In this document: in pieces, positions 18,302 to 26,358 of the stretch | How positions within the stretch are numbered: the first letter of the stretch is position 1 | How the letters are laid out: each line of letters begins with the position of its first letter | Assembly (NCBI GenBank): GCA_021295675.1 | Contig: JAGWBY010000123.1 | Location: 1-30,072, forward strand | Source of the DNA: Candidatus Latescibacterota bacterium | GTDB taxonomy: Bacteria; Latescibacterota; UBA2968; UBA8231 | Direction of reading: 5' to 3' | DNA: 30,072 bases | Position numbers and translations under genes: made by a program | Notes under the pieces: generated by a model | Database searches by the model: none | What the model was told of the DNA's origin: nothing | The model's input: the letters and a program-made list of their open reading frames with translations, nothing else

Positions 18302-20107
18302 TCAGTACGCTAGGGCGATAGCCCCCAGTCGTTCCTCCCGACCGCTGCCCGCTTCGACCACGACGCGGTAAATGTATAGTCCTGGATCTACCAATTCGCC
18401 TTGGTCATCCCGCCCATCCCAAGCAGTTTGATAAAGCGCACTCCCCCCCTCCCCAGCGCCCAAGGTTCGCACTCGGTTTCCCGCTAGCGTATAGATTTCC
18501 GTCTCAAGGGGCACGACATCGGTCAGACGCAGTAACGTATAGGAGAACTGCACTTTGTCGTTGATGCCGTCGCCATTGGGTGAGAACGGGTTGGGAACCA
18601 CCTGTACGGCGCTGAGCAGACTGCCCTTGAGCGGCGTGCGGACGTTCAAATCATCGCTCAACAACTCGCTTATAGCATCTCCGGGAATCACGCTCTGGGG
18701 CACTTCGTCGCTGTCCGCATCCGACACGGCACCGTTGAAGGCCGTTCCGTAGTTGAAAACCCGGGCGTCGAAATCTACTTCTAGCAACGTCTGATCTTGG
18801 TCGATGCGAGCAAATTGAACGGCAAACTGGTGGGGATCTGCCGGATCGAAACTCGGAGTAAAAGCGACCACTTCGCGGTCGATGCGCACCTCGTGGATGG
18901 CCTCCAGACGCGCAGATGTGCGCACCTCAAAGACATTGAAACCCGCCTGCTCCGCCTCCAGTCGGGCTCGCACCGCATAGGTGAATCGAACTGGATCGGC
19001 CGACTCCACAAAAGGAGGGTAGATTTCGCCAATCGCCTCGGAGACTACAGGTGGTTGGGAAAATTCAAAAAACAGCGAATCAATCTGTCCCCCCGCCAAT
19101 CTGGCGGAGAAAAAAGCGACGTGTAACTGCACATACTGCCGGGGGCTGGGAGAGCGAATCTGGATGCCGGCGAGTCCGTCCGCATACTCATAGGTGTGCT
19201 CCTGGGTAATGTTCCCCCGCACGTTCTTGGGCATGGCTTCATAATTTTGGCGGCTCATGGGCTGGCCATTGGCCCCGAATGGCACTTCCTCTCCGCCCAC
19301 CCCGGTCTTGCGCCAGTAAACCTCGGGCTGGTCATCACTGCCGCTGCGGCTCTGGATGACTATTTTCGCTTCTGGATCGAGGTCGCCGTTCCACCAAATG
19401 CGTCCCAAACTGGATGCTCGTCCCAGATCGATCGGATCGGACAGAAATGAGGCCTGCGGAACAAACCCCTGACCGTACACCTCGAACTCGGCTACTTCCC
19501 AGGTTTCCCCCACTTCCAAGGGATGGAGATAGACATGGCGTGCTATCTGGGGTTCAATATCCAGTTCGACTACCGGACTCAAGTTGTCCTTCTCGTCGTG
19601 AACCAAGGTCCAGATGAGATTTCCTTTTTCGTTTTTGCTCTCTTCCCTGCCGTGGATCTTGTGCCCCGGATTATCGGCACGGGTTGCAAAACGAACCCCT
19701 TCAATGGGGAATGGTGCCCCGAGGTCAAAGAACATCGGCGTAGTATAGAAGAACCCGGGGCCGCGGAAGAAGTTGATGCGCGGCGGATGCACAAAAGCCG
19801 TATTCGAATCGCCATCTACTATCAACACGCGCTCTTCTAGCCAATTGGCCGGCAGGGTATATATGCTCACCAAGCTGGTAATGTCGCCATTTCGCTCGCC
19901 CATCGAGGCAATCAAGTTCTCGCCGCTTTCGGCGCTGAACGGGCGGATGGCCCCCGGCACTTTTGCCACATCGATAAAACTCAGAGTGCCGCTTTCACTC
20001 CAAGGGGTTCCGGCGTGGCCCCCCAGTTGGTAAAATTGGCGCGCCTCGGCCCGATAGCCCACTCCCATCCCCAACACGGTCAGGACTATAATCAGCACCT
20101 GTCTCAC
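18302..20107 (-). CDS. Secreted discoidin-like protein with FlgD-like C-terminus (surface protein 2)
   Basis: The GTG at 20107 is chosen because AAAGGAGG ends 6 nt before it, and the resulting N-terminus is a good signal peptide (VLIIVLTVLGMGVGYRAEA-R). The 601-residue product shares its layout with surface proteins 1 and 3: an N-terminal PWSESGTLSFIDV segment, a discoidin-like region (TTPMFFDLGAPFPIEGVRFA, AEFEVYGQGFVPQASFLSD), a middle module (GRIWWNGDLDPEAKIVIQSR, RSPSPRQYVQLHVAF) and a FlgD-like domain from about residue 500 (NPFSPNGDGINDKVQFSY, WDGRDDQGELVDPGLYIYR), ending GAIALAY. The GWSxWS-type stretch of its paralogues is missing near 19196 (ITQEHTYEYADG), a probable in-frame loss of 21-24 nt. 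It is closely followed by the parvulin lipoprotein. Confidence 0.82.
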   Translation of the reverse strand: MRQVLIIVLTVLGMGVGYRAEARQFYQLGGHAGTPWSESGTLSFIDVAKVPGAIRPFSAESGENLIASMGERNGDITSLVSIYTLPANWLEERVLIVDGDSNTAFVHPPRINFFRGPGFFYTTPMFFDLGAPFPIEGVRFATRADNPGHKIHGREESKNEKGNLIWTLVHDEKDNLSPVVELDIEPQIARHVYLHPLEVGETWEVAEFEVYGQGFVPQASFLSDPIDLGRASSLGRIWWNGDLDPEAKIVIQSRSGSDDQPEVYWRKTGVGGEEVPFGANGQPMSRQNYEAMPKNVRGNITQEHTYEYADGLAGIQIRSPSPRQYVQLHVAFFSARLAGGQIDSLFFEFSQPPVVSEAIGEIYPPFVESADPVRFTYAVRARLEAEQAGFNVFEVRTSARLEAIHEVRIDREVVAFTPSFDPADPHQFAVQFARIDQDQTLLEVDFDARVFNYGTAFNGAVSDADSDEVPQSVIPGDAISELLSDDLNVRTPLKGSLLSAVQVVPNPFSPNGDGINDKVQFSYTLLRLTDVVPLETEIYTLAGNRVRTLGAGEGGSALYQTAWDGRDDQGELVDPGLYIYRVVVEAGSGREERLGAIALAY

Positions 20108-20113
20108 CCAGTG

Positions 20114-20118
20114 CCTCC
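20114..20118 (-). promoter_or_regulatory. Shine-Dalgarno that fixes the surface protein 2 start
   Basis: GGAGG on the minus strand, 6 nt before the GTG at 20107. It lies inside the longer open frame that begins at a TTG at 20134, which argues against that upstream start. Confidence 0.65.
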
Positions 20119-20150
20119 TTTGCTTGGTCGCCAACTACAACTAAGAGAAC

Positions 20151-20182
20151 GGCGGGATTTACAGTCACCCGTAAATCCCGCC
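20151..20182 (-). terminator. 12-bp perfect hairpin after the CBM9-like gene
   Basis: GGCGGGATTTAC and GTAAATCCCGCC pair perfectly around an 8-nt loop. It lies 48 nt after the stop of the CBM9-like gene and 44 nt before the next start. Only a weak T-rich run (GTTCTCTTAGTT) follows on the minus strand, so it may be a partial terminator or a 3'-end stabiliser giving more of the upstream product. Confidence 0.5.
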
Positions 20183-20230
20183 CGAAACAATCCTCCAACT
20201 TCTACGATACAGGCAGTCAGGTCGGCCTTA

Positions 20231-21079
20231 TCAGAAGGAGGACTTGATCTGGCCCCAAGTGCTAGCCTCGACTCCGGTAGCCCCAGCCTCGGGCAACCCC
20301 TCTTCGACGGGTGCCAACAGATAGTCGCCGAACTGGTCGGCATCCCTAGAAGCGCCTACACCACCAAAACCAGACCAATAGGCATCGTCATAGGAGCCGG
20401 GGTCGGCATCCTTGTCGCCCCAGTTGACCTCTATACCGACAACGGTGCCTTCGACCCAATTGTGTTGAACACTCTGGTCGGCACCGTCGGGATGGATGTC
20501 GTCAAAGGGCACAATGGAGTACTCGCCGAACATTTCGGCTGGCTCTTGGGTATCGACGTTACCGCGGAGAAACTGGCCGGCCCACTCCACGTACGGGGGC
20601 TGGCCCGCCCAAGCTTTGGTGCCATCGATAATCCGGGTGTAATAACCGGAAGAGCTGAAAATTGGGCCGGCCAAATCGTAGCGTTGAGCTTGGGCACTGG
20701 CCCAGCGGGTCTCGAAATCATCTCCCTGGTCGAAGCCGCGAAAGATGCCGCCGGAGTGGTCCCAATCTGTAGTCGTTGACCACTTCTCGGTGTTGTTGAT
20801 GTAGTCGTCGGCAATCCAAGCTGAAAAATAGGCCTTGCCGTCGTTGATGTTGTAGGCGCTCAAATCCATGGGTGCGCCGAACTGGTTGAACATGTTTTCG
20901 GCTTTGATCTTGTACACATCGCTGACAATGTCCCAGTCCGACATATCGCCGTCCAGCACTGGCGTCAGGTGATCTGGAAACTGGAACATGAACTTCATCT
21001 CCCCTTGGTGGCCAAAGGCCGAGCCGACCATGAGAGCCGATACCAGTAAAGCAATTGATATCTTATTGATCCTCTTCAT
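20231..21079 (-). CDS. Secreted CBM9-like domain protein
   Basis: The 282-residue product has a clear signal peptide (ISIALLVSALMVGSAFG, cleavage near residue 23). PVLDGDMSDWDIV at about 40-52 is the DGxxxDW motif that opens many CBM9-like (carbohydrate-binding module family 9) domains found at the ends of secreted proteins. Aromatic-rich segments follow (YFSAWIADDYINN, GYYTRIIDGTKAW, YWSGFGG). No catalytic domain is visible, so this may be a stand-alone binding or structural surface protein. The ATG at 21079 has AAGAGG about 7 nt upstream. It lies within the surface cluster but has its own long leader, and a hairpin behind it, suggesting separate or higher expression. Confidence 0.72.
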   Translation of the reverse strand: MKRINKISIALLVSALMVGSAFGHQGEMKFMFQFPDHLTPVLDGDMSDWDIVSDVYKIKAENMFNQFGAPMDLSAYNINDGKAYFSAWIADDYINNTEKWSTTTDWDHSGGIFRGFDQGDDFETRWASAQAQRYDLAGPIFSSSGYYTRIIDGTKAWAGQPPYVEWAGQFLRGNVDTQEPAEMFGEYSIVPFDDIHPDGADQSVQHNWVEGTVVGIEVNWGDKDADPGSYDDAYWSGFGGVGASRDADQFGDYLLAPVEEGLPEAGATGVEASTWGQIKSSF

Positions 21080-21190
21080 TGCAATACCTCTTCTTCAGTT
21101 AGTGAGTGAGTACGGGTGTTTTTGCTGCCCCAATCGGGGGTAAAACGACGACTGTTTTTCTCCTCCTTTCGCCTGCGAACAGATCGCCAT

Positions 21191-21199
21191 GTTATATCA
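21191..21199 (-). promoter_or_regulatory. Candidate extended -10 promoter for the CBM9-like gene
   Basis: TGATATAAC on the minus strand combines the extended TGn motif with TATAAC (5 of 6). No convincing -35 hexamer lies 17 nt upstream, which extended -10 promoters can tolerate. It is about 112 nt upstream of the start codon. The leader also contains an unused AAAGGAGGAG. Confidence 0.35.
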
Positions 21200-21239
21200 C
21201 TACAATCTCAGTGATCCGACTTTGCGAAGATCAAACCTC

Positions 21240-23840
21240 CTAGCGTTCCAGCCCGGCATAGGCCGTCATGAATATCTTGCTGGTCGTGCTAGGGGGCAGA
21301 TTTTCAAATGTCAGTTTCTGCAGGCGAAATCCCGTCTGCAGATGGAGCCTGTAGCCCAAGTAATCCGAGGAATTATTAAATTGCACCGCCGGCTCCAAGT
21401 CGCGATTGACCGGCACCCCCTCCTCGTCGTCGCGGAACTGCTCAAAATGGGACAGCTCTAGTCCCAACTCGACGAGCGTATGGGAGAGCAGTGGAATGCG
21501 GGCAATGAGAAAAAGCGTCTCGGTTAACTCGCGGCGCTCTGGGTCGCGCTTGCGCACGGGGCTCTCGCGCAAAAATTCGCTCTTGAAGCGCGGCTCAAGT
21601 TCGATATTTCGCACGGGGAAAGTGTAATCGGCTTTGTTGATGAGACCGACAAAGCTGGCCGTGCCGCGCAGGTCGCGCTGATCTCGACGCTGGTTGTAGA
21701 TTTCAGTCTTGAATTTGTTGATTACATTCAGGTTTCCTACAAGCGTGAAATCGAACTGTACATAGGAAGTGTTGACCCAAGTGTCGCGAGCCGGGAGTAC
21801 ATCGAAAACGCGCTGTTGAGTACCGCGGGAATTAGACGGCTGCACCCACTGGAAGAGGTTGTCGGGAATGTCGTCCTCGACCAGCTTGAAATTGTCGAAC
21901 ACCCGCAAACGGCCCAACTGGGCAAAATCCCTTTCGTAGGTGAAGAGCAGGTACGTGGATTCGTTTTTGCGATCCCCCGCCAGCAGTTTTTCGCGCAAAC
22001 GACCGACAGTTAGCCGGGCCTCGGGGCCGATGTGGGTTCCCGCGTACATATTGTAGCCCCGGTGGTCGCGCCCGTAGGGATAATCGGGTTCTTCGTCGTT
22101 TTCAAAGCGGTCGATCCAGCCGTTGTTGTTCATGTCAACGCCAAAGAGGTATTCGGGCCTATCGGCGTGATAGCGCAGGAAGGGCTCTTCGTAATCGGGA
22201 ATGAAGTTCTGGCGATCCTCCGTATCGTTCTGGTTGAAATCCGAAACGAAATCGTTGTTCTCGTCAAAACCCGGAAAGACCGCATTGTCCGACAGCATAC
22301 TATAGCGGTTCCAGTCCGGCCGGCGGTCTTGGTCATCGTTGTCCTCGACGAACTCGTAAATCGATTTCGTCCTGTCCCCGAGTGCCCGCTAGGAAGGTGC
22401 GGGTAGAATAGTCCGCGTCCATGCTGTAGCCTTCTAAGAAGACGAACCAAGGATAGGATGCCTTGGACAGGTTTAACATCCACGCCTGGGCGTCGTTAAC
22501 CGCCTTGCGATGATCCTTTAGGTTGAGGTTGGGATACTGGCGGTACTGCTTGTTGAAATCGTACTCCCCGTAAAAGTCAAAACCCCAGACTTTGTTGGCC
22601 TCAAAGGTAACGCCCAGGATGGTATTGGCCGTGGGCAGACCGTAGTCGAATTTTAACAGCCGCTGGTTGGAATTGTCGCGGATATTGTCATCGGCCCGTT
22701 CGACCAGCAAGAAGACGGGCTGTGAGTCCCGGTTGGTCTGCCGGTCGGACGTGATTTCCACCTTGTAGTCGTTGGAGATCACCAATTCAAAGAATACTCT
22801 TTCAATAGTAGTAGGATCGGGCCCGGTGTACAAAGGGTCCGTAAAGTCGTAGGTGAGGGTAATGCGCTCGTCCCCGTCCGCAGCTAAAAACCCCACCCGT
22901 TGGAACCCCCCTTCGCGTATGGGCTCAAATCCTATGGTACTGCCTCTGAAAATGTTGCCGTCCACATCCTCAATGATGATTTCGTCGTCGAACAGGGCCG
23001 CCCCACCCACTCCGTCTGCGGGCGAGTCGTCCGACAGCCGGATAATGATACGGGATATAGGCAGCGCATTCTGGTCGGTGGTCAGAGCTCCGCCCGCAAA
23101 AGGGTTGCCGGTGAAATCGTCGAATAGCGTCTGACCTTGGAAGGCGGTCACATAGGTCGCCCCGACCCGGACGAAGTCGCCAACCTGAACGATGCCCCGC
23201 CCACCCAGTAAGTTGGTGACGCTGGTCTTCTGATCGGGGATATCCAAATCAGTGGCCACGGCCGGCCGACTGGGACGGGCCAGTAGGAGAGTGCCGAGGT
23301 ACTTGTGTTGAACGTGGGTTTAGAAAAAGTCATCGGCGTCAAAGTGGTGCGGATCTCATCGCCAATCGTGATGCTGTAGTAGTATTGTCCCTTGTGGTCC
23401 GAGGAGACGGCTACTTTGCTGAACCATTGGTTGAATCGGTTGGTCTTGAGGATGCTGCTGCCGAATTGCCGGGGGCGATCTTGCTGCCAATCGTAGATCA
23501 ACCAGCCTCGAGTGACTAGATTGCCGAAGAAATCGTAGAAGAAATCGCCCTCCAACGCGGTGTCCACATAGCGCTGATAGGGCTCGCGGGCATAGTTGGA
23601 GTACTCCCACTGTCTCCACTGGTACTCCTGATACAATTCTTGAGGGACGTACCATTTGCGCACCGCCGGATCCAGCGCATCGAATAATACTCCCGGTCCT
23701 TGCGGAGAAAAATCCACCTTCCCCCCCTGCTTCACCCTACCCATGCGCGAGTCGTACGCTTGGGCGCCAACCAGCGTCGGCGCACTCCAGCTTAGCACGC
23801 AGAGAACAGCACCTACCACAATCAGATAGCACTTGTGCAA
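21240..23840 (-). CDS. Large outer-membrane-type protein with Asp-rich calcium-binding-like loops, frameshifted twice
   Basis: The start is taken as TTG at 23840 because AGGAG lies 7 nt upstream and a signal peptide follows (YLIVVGAVLCVLSWSAPTLVGAQA). The family is not recognised. Early on are many aromatic residues (YQEYQWRQWEYSNYAREPYQRY). Later come three Asp/Asn-rich segments reading EFVEDNDDQDRRPDWNRY, DENNDFVSDFNQNDTEDR and DMNNNGWIDRFENDEEPD, which resemble thrombospondin type 3 or dockerin-type calcium loops. The C-terminal third alternates polar and hydrophobic residues (YVQFDFTLVGNLNVINKFKTE, LVELGLELSHFEQF) as in a beta-barrel. The frame breaks near 23306 (PTFN to KYLGTLLLARPSRP) and 22359 (GQDEID to YEFVEDNDD). 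The start is 26 nt after surface protein 1, indicating one operon. Confidence 0.75.
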
Positions 23841-23866
23841 AATCCCTCTCCTCACTTGGCTAGCAC

Positions 23867-25859
23867 CTAGTATACCACGGACACACTGTTGAACCGCCGC
23901 TCGGTCTCCCGGTCGGAGCGAATTTCCACTACCGCCAAGTAGATACCCGGCGGCACCAAGCGATCGTCGTCGCCGCGACCGTCCCACTGTAGCTGGACGC
24001 GGCCGTTTTGGACTTCTACCGAGTTGAGCCGCCGCACGCGGCCACCAGTCAAGTCGTAGATACTTACTTCGCTCGGCGATAGTTCGAGCAAATGCTGAAC
24101 CGCATAGCTTATTTCCGCCACGTCATTGGCCCCGTCTCCGTTGGGGGTGAAGGTCCGCGGCTGGATTGCCAGAGGACCAGCTACTCGCGAGCCCACGGGA
24201 ATCCGCACCAGCAACTCGTCGGTATCCTGTTCGGCTGAAGCATCCCCGCCCTCGGTCTGCAGCGGCACTTGTACACTGGCATCGGCAAAGGCCCGCCCTT
24301 GGAAACGCGTCCCATAGCGAAATACGGCCGCATCAAAGACAATCTTCAACAGAGTACCATCGGCGTTAATCAAAGGCAAATTTAGGGCAAAGTGGTCGTC
24401 CTCCACCGCTTCAATAGAGAACGATCCGACGTGCAGGGGTAAAGCCACACCGGCCAGACCACCGCCGAACTCGGCTCCATCTAGGCGATTGCCCTCCCTA
24501 TCTTGGATTTCTACCGAATGGAGAGCCGCGATGCGGGCCGGGGTTTCGATTTCAAAGCGCGTGAATCCCGGCCGGCCCGTAGTATTGGCGACGCGGGCGA
24601 AGTACGTAAAAGTCGTCTGTTTGCCAACCTCGGTCCGCGGGGGCCCCACCTCGGCGACGATGCGATCAACCGGGGGCCGTGCGAACTCAAAGCCCAAGTC
24701 GGCGACAGCGCGGCTAGCATCCAAGCTCAGATTGGTGAAATCGATGCGGAACTGGAAATAACGCCGTGGTGCCGGCACCGTCAGAGGGCTACCATTGTCG
24801 ACCAATTGCCACTGGACCCAGCCGTTGTCCGTATCGGATTTGATGGGGCCCTGCTGGTTTTTCGTCAGCTTTTCAAAGGCTTCCTCAGTCAGCGTGTTGC
24901 CCTCGCTGTCGGTAGGCACGTATTCGGGCTGCCGGCCTCCTACATTGGCATTGCGAAAAAAGACATCGGGCGTCGTATCCTGCCCGCTGCGCACGCGGAT
25001 TTCTATTTTGGAATCTCCAAGCGATGCGCCCCCAGACCACCTCCTCTCCCAGATCTAACACATTGGACACATAGCTGGCCGTCGGTACAAACCCCCTACC
25101 GTACACCTCTATCTCGTCAACTTCAAATCCGAGGGTGGTAATCGACTTGAGTTGCAGAAAGCGGACAAATTGGGGGTTGATCTGTACGTCCACTCTGGCC
25201 TCGCGGTTGTCCGGCTCGCGCTGCACCGGCGAGGTAAAAATGGGCTGTCCACTGGCAAAGAGATTTTGCAGCAAGCCGTCGTTGAGGAACAACTCATATC
25301 CCCGCATAAATTCGTTCTCAAAGGGAAACAATTCCGTCATTCTCGGATAGAACGCGATCCGATCCACGCCAAAGCGCGCACCAAGGTCGATGCGAATGGT
25401 GACGCCGTTGTTGCGCACAATGCGGCCGGCCACGAACTTGCGATCAAAAGCCACTCGATGGTCGCCATTGAGCATGCCCTCCAGTTGCTCTGGACTTTTC
25501 TGGCTGGCATCCAGCCCTGGGACATCTACAGAGCCTCCCCGCTCGAGAACACCGAGCGAAATGTTGAAATCAGAGCGCAAGCGCAGCGGCATGATCCAGT
25601 TTTGCAGGGAATCTAGGCCAACGGCGAATACTTTTTCGCTGTTGGCGTCCTCGATCGTTCCTAGTTGCTCGACAAAATCGATCACGCCCCCAGGAGTTGT
25701 GCCAGAATCGCGCCAAGGACGTTCGTCGCCGCCGACCGTGAAAACATCCTGCGCGCTGGTTGAGCACACGGACAGCAGCAAAAGGAGAATTGGCAGAGGA
25801 GGGACTATCTGCAGCGACTGCAATAGCTTGAAAAGGAAGCCGGTAGGACGATATTTCAT
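23867..25859 (-). CDS. Secreted discoidin-like protein with FlgD-like C-terminus, frameshifted (surface protein 1)
   Basis: The ATG at 25859 gives a signal peptide (LPILLLLLSVCSTSA-Q). The mature protein begins VFTVGGDERPWRDSG and VIDFVEQLG, as in surface protein 2. A discoidin-like region (GVTIRIDLGARFGVDRIAFY, EIEVYGRGFVPTASYVSN) precedes the break near 25013, where GRIAWR meets KIEIRVRSGQDTTPD; surface protein 2 has NGDLDPEA at that place, so roughly 17-20 nt are missing. After the middle module (PRRYFQFRIDF, GFTRFEIETPARI) comes the FlgD-like domain with FTPNGDGANDVAEISY, LTGGRVRRL and WDGRGDDDRLVPPGIYLA, ending SVSVVY. It is the first gene of the cluster, downstream of the phased operator array. 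Surface binding or adhesion is inferred from the domains. Confidence 0.8.
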
Positions 25860-25944
25860 GGTGAGGACCGACTCCTTAATAGCGGTCGAGATTCCAAGTC
25901 TGCGCGCTTCTGAATGGCACACCGGAGGCTGCAACTTCTTTAAA

Positions 25945-25973
25945 ATTATGACAGTTGCTACAGATTGTTACAA
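25945..25973 (-). promoter_or_regulatory. Candidate promoter of the surface cluster
   Basis: On the minus strand TTGTAA (25973-25968) and CATAAT (25950-25945) are 17 nt apart, matching 4 of 6 and 5 of 6 consensus bases. The -35 falls inside the first TTGTTACAA repeat, so a protein bound to the array would touch this promoter. The transcription start would lie about 80 nt before the ATG at 25859. Confidence 0.5.
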
Positions 25974-25995
25974 TCTTGTTACAATTTTGTTACAA
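25965..25995. promoter_or_regulatory. Operator-like array: three TTGTTACAA sites at 11-bp spacing
   Basis: Identical 9-mers TTGTTACAA occur at 25965-25973, 25976-25984 and 25987-25995, each one helical turn apart, with a degenerate TTGCTACAG at 25955-25963. The 9-mer is a palindrome apart from its central base. The array lies in the 195-nt gap between the Smr gene and surface protein 1, next to an AT-rich tract (25998-26020). It is well placed for co-operative binding of a regulator. Confidence 0.65.
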
Positions 25996-26054
25996 CCTAT
26001 ATATACGTAATATATGTATTGGATACATCAAGAAAAATCTGAGGCCTAGCACAG

Positions 26055-26354
26055 TCAAACGTCGAGCGGTGCCAACCAGACCAAGGTCGCCCCCCAACCC
26101 CCGCCACCTTCCCCTGCCAAGCGGAATGACTCCACTTCGGGCAAGCGGCCCAAAATGGCGTGAACCGAGCGCCGCAACTGGCCCGTGCCCTTGCCGTGGA
26201 CGACGCGCACCTGCAAAATGCCCGCCCGGCGGCAGGCATCTAAATAGTCGGGCAACAGCTCTTTGAGGTCGCGCGGATGGAACGTGTGCAGATCCAGCGT
26301 GCCGTCGATGGGCACTTCCACCGCTTCAGGCTCTTCCCATTCTTCTTCGGTCAT
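26055..26354 (-). CDS. Smr-domain protein
   Basis: The 99-residue product consists almost wholly of an Smr (small MutS-related) domain: LDLHTFHPRDLKELLPDYL near residues 19-37, RVVHGKGTGQLRR near 56-68 and GGWGATLVWL at the end. LDLH and HGxGxG are the hallmark motifs; Smr domains nick or bind DNA or, in newer work, act on RNA of stalled ribosomes. The ATG at 26354 is preferred to upstream in-frame starts because it lies 4 nt after the stop of the CinA/NMNAT-like gene, with AAGGAT just upstream. The upstream extension would merely overlap that gene. Confidence 0.85.
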   Translation of the reverse strand: MTEEEWEEPEAVEVPIDGTLDLHTFHPRDLKELLPDYLDACRRAGILQVRVVHGKGTGQLRRSVHAILGRLPEVESFRLAGEGGGGWGATLVWLAPLDV

Positions 26355-26358
26355 CGCC

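Noticed and set aside
22355..22365. Short palindromes at break points (AAATCGATTT near 22360, ATGCGCAT near 2795) as a recombinase signature
   Set aside because: With more than ten junctions, one or two 8-10 bp palindromes nearby are expected by chance, and the other junctions share no motif.
13899..25859. Complete type IX secretion system
   Set aside because: The FlgD-like C-terminal modules recall it, but no recognisable PorV, PorU, SprA, GldK-N or related component is in the window.
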